Shown here piece after piece: positions 1 to 8,150 of a DNA stretch of 32,471 nt (positions are counted from its first letter, which is position 1; each line of letters begins with the position of its first letter). The position numbers and the translations under genes are program-made. The notes beneath the pieces are model-generated. The model worked only from the letters and a program-made list of their open reading frames with translations. It searched no databases and was not told the DNA's origin. Origin of the DNA: an uncultured Porphyromonadaceae bacterium (GTDB taxonomy: Bacteria; Bacteroidota; Bacteroidia; Bacteroidales; Muribaculaceae). Location of the stretch: contig CAMWNB010000027.1 of assembly GCA_947175495.1 (NCBI GenBank), positions 1-32,471 of the forward strand, written 5' to 3'.

Positions 1-10
1 TACTTTATCA

Positions 11-105
11 TCGCATCTCTCCGGCGCTTTTTGCCTTGTTCCTCAGTCACGTAGCAAAGGTTATGCTCCTTCGTCACAAGACAAAAATCACTCAGAGATA
101 TGCGA
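11..105. repeat. Imperfect long palindrome (hairpin-like)
   Basis: The left arm (11-39) and right arm (76-105) pair in four blocks: TCGCA with TGCGA, TCTCT with AGAGA, TTTTTG with CAAAAA, and CTTGT with ACAAG, interrupted by small bulges and mismatches. That is about 21 base pairs around a loop of roughly 36 bases. It could be a decayed mobile palindrome of MITE or REP type, or the structured end of a transcript from outside the window. The pairing is seen directly; the function is not known. Confidence 0.5.
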
Positions 106-358
106 CCCCGGCGTTAACAAATATTGGGGAACGGGGTCTTAAAGGACTGTTTTGGATTATCGGGGATATTTTCAGCGTAGATTTGTCAATGCGGCTCGTA
201 AATTCTTGATGCGCTATGGAATTTTCCAATAATACAATTTCCCGTATGTGTCAAGACTGCTGATTGTAGCATTTAATGGATTGAATCAGCTTAAATTCCT
301 GTAAAGTATCTGATGGGGGAGTATGATTATCCCGCTCCTGCTGAATCCCCACAAACCC

Positions 359-422
359 ACATTCTCACAACCCCACATTCTCACAACCCCACATTCTCAC
401 AACCCCACATTCTCACAAACTC
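359..422. repeat. 16-base tandem repeat, four copies
   Basis: The unit ACATTCTCACAACCCC occurs three times exactly (359-374, 375-390, 391-406), followed by a fourth copy with a changed end (407-422). Related CCCACA pieces lie on either side. The 16-base period is not a multiple of three and no frame makes a protein repeat, so it is a non-coding minisatellite upstream of the patatin promoter. Spacers are absent, so it is not a CRISPR array. Confidence 0.75.
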
Positions 423-525
423 GCATTCCCACATAGTAAATACCACTAAATCCCAAGCAAAATATCACACAGAATCCAATTTAACATAATACTGATTATC
501 GAAATAAATATAACGCCCTTTTTCT

Positions 526-555
526 TTGTCATTTCCTGTAGATTGGCTAATTTTG
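526..555 (+). promoter_or_regulatory. Bacteroidetes-type promoter for the patatin gene
   Basis: TTG at 526-528 is followed after 19 bases by TAATTTTG at 548-555. This matches the -33/-7 pattern of the Bacteroidetes primary sigma factor. Transcription should start near 559, giving a very short leader. This placement is why the ATG at 575 is preferred to the one at 563 for the downstream gene. Confidence 0.7.
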
Positions 556-574
556 CAACATAATGCATTATTCT

Positions 575-1381
575 ATGTCTATAGACAATGAAAAGGCTTT
601 GCCGGAACCTGTTCGACGCCTCGGTGTAGCACTCAGCGGTGGCGGTGCGCGTGGTTTTGCCCACGCAGGCGCACTCAAGGCTATCGAGGAAGCCGGACTC
701 AAGCCCGACATTATAGCTGGCGTCAGCGCTGGCTCCATTGTGGCTGTGCTTTACGCTGCCGGAATCCGACCCGACGAGATGCTGCGCCTGTTCAGCGAAC
801 GGGCCTTCACCGACTTTGCCTCCATCCAGCTTGGCAGCGGTGGTCTTTTCGGAATAGAAAAGTTCAAGAATTTCATAATGAAGGCTATAGGCGGAGATAG
901 AAATCTTGAAGACTTTAATATTCCTGTCTATCTGGGAGTTACTGATCTCGACCACGGCGTGCCCCACGAGTTCCACACCGGCCCGGCAGGCGTTCGCATG
1001 ATGGCATCTTGCAGTATTCCTGTGGTTTTCAAACCTGTGCGTATAGATGGCACCTACTATGTGGATGGCGGCGTTCTCCGCAATCACCCGGCGTGGATTA
1101 TACGCGACAAATGCGAGACGCTCATCGGAGTGAATGTCAGCCCTATGAGCCTTACTCACAAGAGCAACACTCTGCTCGGAGTGGCACTGCGCACGTACAA
1201 CATGATGCTGAAAGCCAACCAAGCCGAAGACATGGCCCTGTGCGATGTCTCGGTGCAGACACCGGAAATATCCCACTACTCTCCTTTCAATCTCAAACTC
1301 ATCAAGAACGTATTCGAAAGCGGCTACATGCACACACGCCGTGCCTTGCGCGATGCTGGCATGTGGCAGCAAAATCAATAA
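575..1381 (+). CDS. Patatin-like phospholipase family protein
   Basis: A predicted serine lipid acyl hydrolase of 268 residues, probably cytoplasmic or membrane-peripheral, acting on phospholipids or other acyl esters. It shows the patatin glycine-rich oxyanion loop (GGGARG, about residues 22-27), the nucleophile elbow GVSAG with Ser at about residue 51, and the catalytic Asp in a DGG motif at about residue 164 (YVDGGV). No signal peptide is visible. The size fits the short bacterial, RssA-like branch. An upstream ATG at 563 would add four residues, but would leave almost no leader behind the -7 box ending at 555. The stop lies three bases before the amylase ATG, so the two genes are probably co-transcribed. 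The natural substrate cannot be read from sequence. Confidence 0.9.
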   Translation: MSIDNEKALPEPVRRLGVALSGGGARGFAHAGALKAIEEAGLKPDIIAGVSAGSIVAVLYAAGIRPDEMLRLFSERAFTDFASIQLGSGGLFGIEKFKNFIMKAIGGDRNLEDFNIPVYLGVTDLDHGVPHEFHTGPAGVRMMASCSIPVVFKPVRIDGTYYVDGGVLRNHPAWIIRDKCETLIGVNVSPMSLTHKSNTLLGVALRTYNMMLKANQAEDMALCDVSVQTPEISHYSPFNLKLIKNVFESGYMHTRRALRDAGMWQQNQ

Positions 1382-1384
1382 CTT

Positions 1385-3121
1385 ATGGCACAACACCAGC
1401 GCCCCGTCATCTATCAGCTCCTGCCACGGATTTTCTCCAACACATGCCCGGCCCCGATGCCGGGAGCACCAATCACAGTCAACGGCTGCGGCAAACTCAA
1501 TGGCATCACCGACGATGCTATTGCCTATATCAAAAGCCTGGGATGTAATCATATATGGCTCACCGGTGTACTCGAACACAGCCACGACGCCGATTACACT
1601 CGATTTGGAATCCCGCGCAACAATCCTCATGTTGTGAAAGGCCGTGCGGGAAGTCCGTATGCCATAACCGACTATTATGACATCGACCCGGATTTGGCCG
1701 AGAATGTCGATCGGCGTATTGATGAGTTCGATGCTTGCGTCCGCCGCATTCATGCGGCGGGCATGAAGGTCGTGATTGATTTTGTGCCTAATCATGTCGC
1801 CCGCGAGTACGCTTCCGATGCCGCTCCCGCAGGCATCGAGGATTTTGGCGTAGGCGATGACGTCGACATGTTCTTTTCGCCGAGGAATAATTTCTATTAT
1901 ATTCCTCGCCAGCGCTTCGAACCATCTGTCGATATGGGCTCCGGCGATGACGCCTATGTGGAGTTTCCGGCAAAGGCAACCGGCAATGATTGCTACACCG
2001 CGTTCCCTGGCGCCTGCGACTGGTACGACACTGTCAAACTCAACTATGGTGTTGATCCGGCCAACGGCAGCCGTCATTTCGACCCCATTCCGCCCACATG
2101 GTTCAAGATGCTGCATATTCTGCGCTATTGGGCCGCGCGTGGCGTCGACGCCTTCCGTTGCGACATGGTCCACATGGTGCCGGTGGAGTTTTGGCATTGG
2201 GCCATTGCCGCAGTGCGTGAGCACTATCCGCACATCCTTTTTATTGCGGAAATCTACGATGTGGCTCTCTATCGCCCCTATATCTTCGACGGCGGTTTCG
2301 ACTATCTCTACGACAAAGTCACGCTCTACGACACGCTTCGCGCCATAGAGACCGGCAATGTTTCCGCAGCATGTCTCACGTCCTGTTGGCAGACGGTTGA
2401 GGGCATAAGCGGTCATATGCTCAATTTCCTTGAGAATCACGACGAACAGCGCTTTGCCTCCGAGCAGTATGCCGGCGACCCATCGCGTGCCCTACCCTCG
2501 CTGGTTGTCAGCGCAACCATAGGCACGGGTGCCATGATGCTCTATTTTGGCCAGGAGATTGGCGAACCGGCGGCCGACGCCGAAGGCTACAGCGGACACG
2601 ATGGCCGCACCACCATATTCGACTATTGGAGCGTTGCCAAAGTACGTCGCCTGTACAATGGCGGCACTTGCGACGGACCGCTCACAGATGCCGAGCAGGC
2701 GCTTCTTTCGCAATATCGCTCGGTGCTCACGCTCATCAATCGCGAGGACGCATTCCGAACGGGGGCATTCTTCGATCTGATGTATGTCAACTACCACAAT
2801 CCGCGCTTCAACCCCCATCGTCAGTATGCTTTTATGCGCCGTGGCGCCGATGCGGCGCTTCTGGTAGTGGTCAACTTCGACTCTGAGGCCGTAGAAGTTG
2901 ATGTGAATATTCCGCGCCACGCTTTCGACACTCTGCACATGCAGCCTCGCCGATGTCGGGCCACAGAACTTCTCTCCGGACGCCGCGCAGCAATGTCGCT
3001 GAGCGACAGCGAGCCGGTTCGCTGCACAATCTCTGCCCATGGTGCCGTAATATGGCGATTCCCTCTTCCAAAGGCAAAAAAAGATGGTCCCGCCGACGCA
3101 TTTTCAGCCGAAAATGATTAA
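1385..3121 (+). CDS. GH13 alpha-amylase family glycosidase, cytoplasmic
   Basis: A 578-residue alpha-glucan-active enzyme of the GH13 family. All four conserved regions are present: DFVPNH, then DAFRCDM with nucleophile Asp at about residue 260, FIAEIYD with the acid/base Glu at about 289, and ENHDE with the third acid at about 353. A beta-sandwich-like tail follows (about 450-555). No signal peptide is seen, so it should act inside the cell on glycogen or imported maltodextrins, unlike the secreted SusG-type amylases of the phylum. It sits three bases after the patatin gene and a few kilobases before glycogen synthase and phosphorylase, which supports a role in glycogen turnover. Whether it hydrolyses or transfers glucan chains is not decided by the motifs. 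Confidence 0.9.
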   Translation: MAQHQRPVIYQLLPRIFSNTCPAPMPGAPITVNGCGKLNGITDDAIAYIKSLGCNHIWLTGVLEHSHDADYTRFGIPRNNPHVVKGRAGSPYAITDYYDIDPDLAENVDRRIDEFDACVRRIHAAGMKVVIDFVPNHVAREYASDAAPAGIEDFGVGDDVDMFFSPRNNFYYIPRQRFEPSVDMGSGDDAYVEFPAKATGNDCYTAFPGACDWYDTVKLNYGVDPANGSRHFDPIPPTWFKMLHILRYWAARGVDAFRCDMVHMVPVEFWHWAIAAVREHYPHILFIAEIYDVALYRPYIFDGGFDYLYDKVTLYDTLRAIETGNVSAACLTSCWQTVEGISGHMLNFLENHDEQRFASEQYAGDPSRALPSLVVSATIGTGAMMLYFGQEIGEPAADAEGYSGHDGRTTIFDYWSVAKVRRLYNGGTCDGPLTDAEQALLSQYRSVLTLINREDAFRTGAFFDLMYVNYHNPRFNPHRQYAFMRRGADAALLVVVNFDSEAVEVDVNIPRHAFDTLHMQPRRCRATELLSGRRAAMSLSDSEPVRCTISAHGAVIWRFPLPKAKKDGPADAFSAEND

Positions 3122-3126
3122 TTTTG
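3119..3126 (+). promoter_or_regulatory. Candidate -7 box for prs
   Basis: TAATTTTG matches the Bacteroidetes -7 element and begins at the TAA stop codon of the amylase gene, 31 bases before the prs ATG. A good TTG at the expected -33 distance is not seen, so this is a weaker call than the other promoters in the window. Confidence 0.4.
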
Positions 3127-3157
3127 CAGTACAATTTCCACAACCTCTAAATACATA

Positions 3158-4108
3158 ATGGAAACTCCCGTTACAAATCCTTTCAAGGTCTTCTCCGGCA
3201 CGCGCTCGCGCTATATAGCCGAAGAGATCTGCAAAGAACTCGGCGTTGAGTTGGGTAAAATGAAAATCGAACGTTTCGCCGACGGCGAGTTCGAGGTGTC
3301 TTTCGAAGAGTCTATTCGCGGATGTGAGGTCTACCTCGTACAGAGCACATTCCCCAACTGCGACAACCTCATGGAGCTGCTCCTCATGATCGATGCCGCC
3401 AAACGCGCCTCTGCCAAAAACATCGTTGCCGTAATGCCCTATTTCGGCTGGGCCCGCCAGGACCGCAAGGACAAGCCGCGCGTCAGCATCGCGGCAAAGC
3501 TTGTCAGCGACCTCATTTCTACAGCCGGTGCCGACCGTGTCATCTGTATGGACCTCCACGCCGAGCAGATCCAGGGATTTTTCAATGTGCCTGTCGACCA
3601 TCTTTACGCCTCGTCCGTATTCATCCCCTACCTTCAGTCGCTCAAGCTTGAGAACATGGTCATAGCCACTCCCGACGTAGGTGGCGCCAAGCGTGCCAAC
3701 AGCTATGCCAAGTATCTCGACCTGCCCCTCGTGCTCTGCCACAAACAGCGCGCCAAAGCCAACGTGGTGGCTAAAATGACTGTCATTGGCGATGTAAAGG
3801 ACAAGAACGTTATCCTCATCGACGACATGGTCGACACTGCCGGCACCATCACCAAGGCTGCCAACCTTATGATGGAGAACGGTGCATGCAGCGTCCGTGC
3901 GCTTTGCACACACGCCATCATGAGCGACCCCGCGTCCGACCGTGTCCAGGAGTCAGCCATCAAGGAGATGATTTTCACCAACTCTATCCCCTACCACGGC
4001 ACCTGCACCAAGTGCACAATCCTCTCGGTTGCACGTCTGTTCGCCGACACCATCCGCCGCGTCCACAGCAACCAGAGCATATCTTCGCAATATCTCATCA
4101 AGCATTGA
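3158..4108 (+). CDS. prs: Ribose-phosphate pyrophosphokinase
   Basis: Makes 5-phosphoribosyl 1-pyrophosphate from ribose 5-phosphate and ATP in the cytoplasm, feeding purine, pyrimidine, NAD, histidine and tryptophan synthesis. The 316-residue length is that of class I PRPP synthases. Visible signatures are FADGE near residue 40, the catalytic flexible-loop region YFGWARQDRKDKPR near 104-117, and the PRPP-binding loop ILIDDMVDTAGT around 219-230 with the paired Asp residues at 222-223. The ATG at 3158 gives the expected N-terminus with no extension. The gene is followed by a strong hairpin and then dnaG. Confidence 0.97.
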   Translation: METPVTNPFKVFSGTRSRYIAEEICKELGVELGKMKIERFADGEFEVSFEESIRGCEVYLVQSTFPNCDNLMELLLMIDAAKRASAKNIVAVMPYFGWARQDRKDKPRVSIAAKLVSDLISTAGADRVICMDLHAEQIQGFFNVPVDHLYASSVFIPYLQSLKLENMVIATPDVGGAKRANSYAKYLDLPLVLCHKQRAKANVVAKMTVIGDVKDKNVILIDDMVDTAGTITKAANLMMENGACSVRALCTHAIMSDPASDRVQESAIKEMIFTNSIPYHGTCTKCTILSVARLFADTIRRVHSNQSISSQYLIKH

Positions 4109-4120
4109 TATCCCCTTTGA

Positions 4121-4164
4121 GCCGGAAAACCGGTGCGGACCCGTGGTCCGGCCGCTTTTCCGGC
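4121..4164. other. Strong hairpin between prs and dnaG
   Basis: The outer arms GCCGGAAAA (4121-4129) and TTTTCCGGC (4156-4164) pair perfectly. Inside, CGGACC (4136-4141) pairs with GGTCCG (4145-4150) around a three-base loop, with further CGG/CCG pairing between. The structure fills most of the 66-base gap and ends 10 bases before the dnaG ATG. The inner stem followed by CTTTT could act as a weak terminator of prs. The full fold lacks a U-run after it, so attenuation, RNA processing or control of dnaG translation are alternatives. Confidence 0.6.
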
Positions 4165-4174
4165 TTGCTCTCTC

Positions 4175-6343
4175 ATGAAAAGAATTGATTCCGAAACCAC
4201 CCGCCAGATTCTCGACGCTGCCAATATCGTCGATGTCGTAAGCGATTTCGTAAGCCTCAAGCGCCGCGGAGCCAACTACATCGGCCTGTGTCCGTTCCAC
4301 AACGAGCGCACGCCCTCGTTCAGCGTCTCCCCGGCCCGTGGCATATGCAAATGCTTCAGTTGTGGCAAAGGCGGATCTCCGGTCAATTTTATCATGGAGC
4401 ACGAGCAGATGAGCTATAATGAAGCGCTCCGTTATCTCGCCAAAAAATATCATATCGAGATACACGAGCGCGAAGTATCCGACGAGGAGCGCCGACAGGA
4501 AAGTGAGCGCGAGTCCATGTGGGCGGTCAATGATTTCGCCCTCCGCCATTTCGAAGATAATCTCGTGTCCAATCCCGACGGGCGCGCTATCGGTCTTGCC
4601 TATTTCCGGGAGCGTGGCATCGACGATGCCATGATTGCACGTTTCCATCTGGGATATAGCCTCGAACGTTCCAGTGCGCTCTACGACGCCGCGCGCGCAA
4701 AGGGTTTTGACGAACGTTTCCTGGTAGAGACAGGTCTATGCATCCGCACCGACCAGGGACGGGTCTACGACCGCTTCAAGGGGCGCGTCATATATCCTGT
4801 CCACAGCATTTCCGGCAAGGTTGTGGCTTTTGGCGGACGCACGTTGCGCTCCGACAAGCAGGTGGCAAAATACGTCAACTCCCCCGAGTCGCCGATATAT
4901 CACAAGAGTAGCCAGCTATATGGTCTCTATCAGGCCAAACGCGCCATTGTCGCCAAAGGAAAATGTATCCTGGTCGAGGGCTACATGGATGTCATATCCA
5001 TGCACCAGGCCGGAGTGGAAAACGTCGTGGCCTCATCTGGCACCTCGCTCACGGAAGGCCAAATACGTTTAATCCACCGCTTCACCGAGAACGTCACCGT
5101 CATCTATGATTCCGATGCCGCCGGCATCAAGGCCTCTCTGCGAGGCATCGATATGCTGCTGGCCGAAGGCCTCAACATCAAAGTGCTTTTGCTTCCCGAT
5201 GGTGATGATCCGGATTCATTCGCGCAGCACCATTCCTCAACCGAGGTGGAAGAATATCTCGCTGCCAACGAGACCGACTTTATCCGCTTTAAGACACGCA
5301 TTCTGCTGGAAGATGCTGCCGACGATCCTATCCGTCGCGCCGACGTCATCAACGACATTCTGCGCTCCATTTCCCTCATTCCCGACCTTGTCAAGCGACA
5401 GGTCTATATTGCCGAGTGTTCACGCTCTCTGGGCATCAAGGAAGAGGCTTTGGGGCTTCAGCTTGCCCGCATAGCTACGCGCAAAGCCGAGGACGACGAA
5501 AAACGCGCCGCTCGCCGCACGGCGGAGGAGTCCATCGCTGGCTCCGAATCTCCCGATAGCACGTCTGCTCAACCCGCCGACTCCGGAACACAGGATTATG
5601 GCGCCGGCTTCCTCCGCGACTACGAGTGCCGCGTTCTGCGATATGTGGTTAAATATGCCCTGTGCGAATTCTGCGATGTCGAGGATGCCGAAGGAAATCT
5701 TGTGCCAATGACGGTTCTTGACTATGTGCGTGCGGAAATGCGCCGCGACGGCATGGAGTTCTCCTGCCCGCTCCATGCGCGCATCATGAGTATGGTGGAA
5801 GATACGGCCGCGACATGGCCGCAGGTACGCCCCGAGATAGAGGCGCGTCTCGCCGGTGAGCGCCGGCAGCGCCTTGATGCCGCCTATGCCGACCTTCGTT
5901 CTCAGCAGCTCGGTGTCAGCGCCATCAATGCACGCGAGGCACAGATTGTTGCCGAAGCCGACGGACTTTACCGCGAGGCTCTTGACAATGCGGCCCTTGA
6001 CTATGTGGGCCGCACTCTCTGCTCTGCGCCCGACGACGATGTTCGCCGTTTGTGCACCGACCTCAGTGTCGAGCGCTACCGTCTCAGCAAGATTCACACC
6101 AAGCACACAAAAGTGGAAAGCGAGCGTGATTCCCTAATCCGTCTCGTGCCACGCGTCATCTCCGAACTCAAAGGAGCCATCCTTGAGGTGATGATTCATC
6201 GCTTGCAGACACGCTTGAAGCAGTCGGATGGTCAAGGCGCCGACGACCTCGCTCTGCTGCGCGAGATGAAACGCCTGATGGCCAAACGTGCCGACTTTGC
6301 CCGCGATCTCGGCGAGCGCACCATCACGCCCCGTCGCATCTGA
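4175..6343 (+). CDS. dnaG: DNA primase
   Basis: Synthesises RNA primers at the replication fork, working with the replicative helicase DnaB. The 722-residue protein has an N-terminal CHCC zinc-binding domain (Cys39, His42, Cys60, Cys63), a catalytic core, and a Toprim fold with VEGYMD (Glu268) and YDSDAAG (Asp312, Asp314) as metal-binding acids. The long charged C-terminal part (about 430-722) would hold the helicase-binding region. The ATG at 4175 is chosen because MKRIDSETTRQIL is the usual primase N-terminus; an earlier in-frame ATG at 4133 lies inside the hairpin and adds 14 unlikely residues. It may be read through from prs. Confidence 0.96.
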   Translation: MKRIDSETTRQILDAANIVDVVSDFVSLKRRGANYIGLCPFHNERTPSFSVSPARGICKCFSCGKGGSPVNFIMEHEQMSYNEALRYLAKKYHIEIHEREVSDEERRQESERESMWAVNDFALRHFEDNLVSNPDGRAIGLAYFRERGIDDAMIARFHLGYSLERSSALYDAARAKGFDERFLVETGLCIRTDQGRVYDRFKGRVIYPVHSISGKVVAFGGRTLRSDKQVAKYVNSPESPIYHKSSQLYGLYQAKRAIVAKGKCILVEGYMDVISMHQAGVENVVASSGTSLTEGQIRLIHRFTENVTVIYDSDAAGIKASLRGIDMLLAEGLNIKVLLLPDGDDPDSFAQHHSSTEVEEYLAANETDFIRFKTRILLEDAADDPIRRADVINDILRSISLIPDLVKRQVYIAECSRSLGIKEEALGLQLARIATRKAEDDEKRAARRTAEESIAGSESPDSTSAQPADSGTQDYGAGFLRDYECRVLRYVVKYALCEFCDVEDAEGNLVPMTVLDYVRAEMRRDGMEFSCPLHARIMSMVEDTAATWPQVRPEIEARLAGERRQRLDAAYADLRSQQLGVSAINAREAQIVAEADGLYREALDNAALDYVGRTLCSAPDDDVRRLCTDLSVERYRLSKIHTKHTKVESERDSLIRLVPRVISELKGAILEVMIHRLQTRLKQSDGQGADDLALLREMKRLMAKRADFARDLGERTITPRRI

Positions 6344-6418
6344 GACCGGCGACGCCCTATTCGCCTTCGGCTCCCACCCCTCTGAAAAAGGATTTTTTTC
6401 GCATAACTGTGCGTCCTG

Positions 6419-6449
6419 TTGGCTATTTCAAAAAATATTGCTATCTTTG
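6419..6449 (+). promoter_or_regulatory. Promoter of the glycogen synthase-phosphorylase pair
   Basis: TTG at 6419-6421, 20 bases of spacer, then TATCTTTG at 6442-6449. This is a full match to the Bacteroidetes consensus. The ATG at 6471 lies 22 bases past the -7 box, giving a leader of about 18 bases. Both glycogen genes probably use it, since only 18 bases separate them. Confidence 0.8.
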
Positions 6450-6470
6450 CGGTTCGAAATAGAAGATTTG

Positions 6471-8132
6471 ATGGCTAATAATAAGCAAGAGATAGACCTT
6501 ATCTTTGAAACAAGCTGGGAAGTCTGCAATAAGATAGGCGGTATTTACACCGTGCTTTCCACGAAAGCAAAAACAATGCAGCTCGAAGGTAAAGACAAGG
6601 TCGTTTTTATAGGTCCGGATGTCTGGACAGCGGAGAATCCCTCCCCATGGTTCACGGAAGTACGCACACCATTGTCCGCCTGGGCGCGTCATGCTCAGCT
6701 GCCTGATGGCCTCGCCGTGCGCGTTGGCCGTTGGGAAGTGCCGGGCCGTCCCCTTGCCGTGCTCGTGAAGTTCGATTCCCTCTATGCGTCCAAAAACGAT
6801 TTCTATGCCCATATGTGGGACCGTTTTGGCGTCGATTCGCTCCATGCCTATGGCGACTACGACGAAGGTTGCGCCTTCGCGCGTGCCGCAGGCATGGTCA
6901 TTGAAAGCATCCTCGCATGGATGGGGCCCGGGACAAAAAATGTAATCGCCCACTTCGACGAGTGGACCACAGGCATGGGGCTCCTTTATGTGGCCGACCG
7001 TCTGCCCCATGTTGCCACTGTATTCACCACCCATGCCACCAGCATCGGACGCAGCATCTGTGGCAACGGCAAACCGCTCTACGACTGCCTTGCCGCATAC
7101 GACGGCGATCAGATGGCTCGTGAGCTCAACATGGAAGCCAAGCATAGCCTTGAAAAGACAGCCGCCCATGTGGCCGACTCGTTCACAACCGTAAGCGACG
7201 TCACCGCCGAAGAGTGTGCCCGACTGTTGGGCCGACGCCCCGATGTGGTCACACCCAACGGCTTCGAGCCGGACTTCGTTCCCGCACCATCGCGTCGCAA
7301 GAGCGCACGCCGTGCCGCACGCACAGTCATGCTCGACGTGGCCCGCGCGCTCACAGGCGATGCCCTCCCCGACGACGACACGTTCATCGTCATCAGTTCC
7401 GGCCGCTGCGAATACCGCAACAAAGGTCTTGATGTATTCCTTGACGCGATGGCGACCCTTGATGCCGACACGGCCGCCCGCCCTGTCGTGGCTTTCATCA
7501 TGGTGCCCGCATGGGTGCAGTGTCCCCGTCCCGAACTGCGCGACGCCCTCGATGCCAAGCGCTTCTGCGGCATGCCCGATCCCGTGCTCACCCATTGGCT
7601 CAACAACTACAACGAAGACCCCGTCAATCACCGTATGCACGATCTTGGCATGGCCTACGGCCGCCATCGCGTGCATGTCATCTACGTGCCATGCTACCTC
7701 AACGGCACCGACGGCATCTTCAACCACACATACTACCAACTCCTTCCGGGTGCCGACGCCACAGTCTTCGCCTCCTACTACGAGCCCTGGGGATATACTC
7801 CCCTCGAGAGCGTCGCATTCGGAGTCCCCACGGTCACAACATCCCTCAGCGGCTTCGGCCAGTGGGTGGCCGAAAGTCTCACACCAGGCTTCGCCACCTC
7901 TGGCGTAGAGGTAGTCCGACGCACCGATTCCAACTATGCCGACGTTGTCGCAGGTATCGCCGGAGCCGTCTCCGGGCTCGCCGAAGCGCCGGCAGCTGAG
8001 TACGAAACAGCGGCCGATGCCGCGCGCGCCACAGCCGATGCCGCCCGATGGACCAACTTCATGACTTTCTACGACCGCGCCTACGCTGCTGCACTCTGCA
8101 GCGCCAAGGCACGCACAAAAAATAGAATATAA
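6471..8132 (+). CDS. Glycogen synthase, GT3-like
   Basis: Elongates alpha-1,4-glucan from a nucleotide-sugar donor in the cytoplasm. The 553-residue protein resembles the eukaryote-type GT3 glycogen synthases found in Bacteroidetes rather than the bacterial GlgA type. Its N-terminus has the ETSWEVCNKIGGIYTV signature near residues 12-27, and the C-terminal Rossmann domain carries EPWGYTPLE (Glu438 and Glu446), the donor-binding pair of retaining GT-B enzymes. The ATG at 6471 is favoured by the promoter at 6419-6449 and by this signature; an upstream in-frame start at 6288 lies inside dnaG. Donor choice (UDP- or ADP-glucose) cannot be read here. It is followed after 18 bases by glycogen phosphorylase, so synthesis and breakdown enzymes are co-expressed. 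Confidence 0.92.
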   Translation: MANNKQEIDLIFETSWEVCNKIGGIYTVLSTKAKTMQLEGKDKVVFIGPDVWTAENPSPWFTEVRTPLSAWARHAQLPDGLAVRVGRWEVPGRPLAVLVKFDSLYASKNDFYAHMWDRFGVDSLHAYGDYDEGCAFARAAGMVIESILAWMGPGTKNVIAHFDEWTTGMGLLYVADRLPHVATVFTTHATSIGRSICGNGKPLYDCLAAYDGDQMARELNMEAKHSLEKTAAHVADSFTTVSDVTAEECARLLGRRPDVVTPNGFEPDFVPAPSRRKSARRAARTVMLDVARALTGDALPDDDTFIVISSGRCEYRNKGLDVFLDAMATLDADTAARPVVAFIMVPAWVQCPRPELRDALDAKRFCGMPDPVLTHWLNNYNEDPVNHRMHDLGMAYGRHRVHVIYVPCYLNGTDGIFNHTYYQLLPGADATVFASYYEPWGYTPLESVAFGVPTVTTSLSGFGQWVAESLTPGFATSGVEVVRRTDSNYADVVAGIAGAVSGLAEAPAAEYETAADAARATADAARWTNFMTFYDRAYAAALCSAKARTKNRI

Positions 8133-8150
8133 ACCCAAAACAGCTACAAT

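Larger units (their letters stand above)
1..525. other. Non-coding region at the window edge
   Basis: I see no credible gene in this stretch. It is more AT-rich than the genes to its right and carries an imperfect palindrome (11-105), a second short stem with arms at 104-110 and 132-138, and a 16-base tandem repeat (359-422). The long antisense reading frame that enters it from the right is a shadow of the patatin and amylase genes. The last part leads into the patatin promoter. The region could hold the 3' untranslated end of a gene outside the window or an untranslated RNA, but nothing here decides that. Confidence 0.6.

Noticed and set aside
359-422. Possible CRISPR array
   Set aside because: The 16-base units are directly adjacent with no spacers, and no cas genes are present.
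446-2440. A 664-codon open frame antisense to the patatin and amylase genes
   Set aside because: It crosses two well-supported genes and their promoter and shows no recognisable domain.
6384-6400. Terminator after dnaG (GAAAAA with TTTTTC)
   Set aside because: The stem is six A-T-rich pairs with a tiny loop, too weak to call, although the T7 run makes some termination possible.
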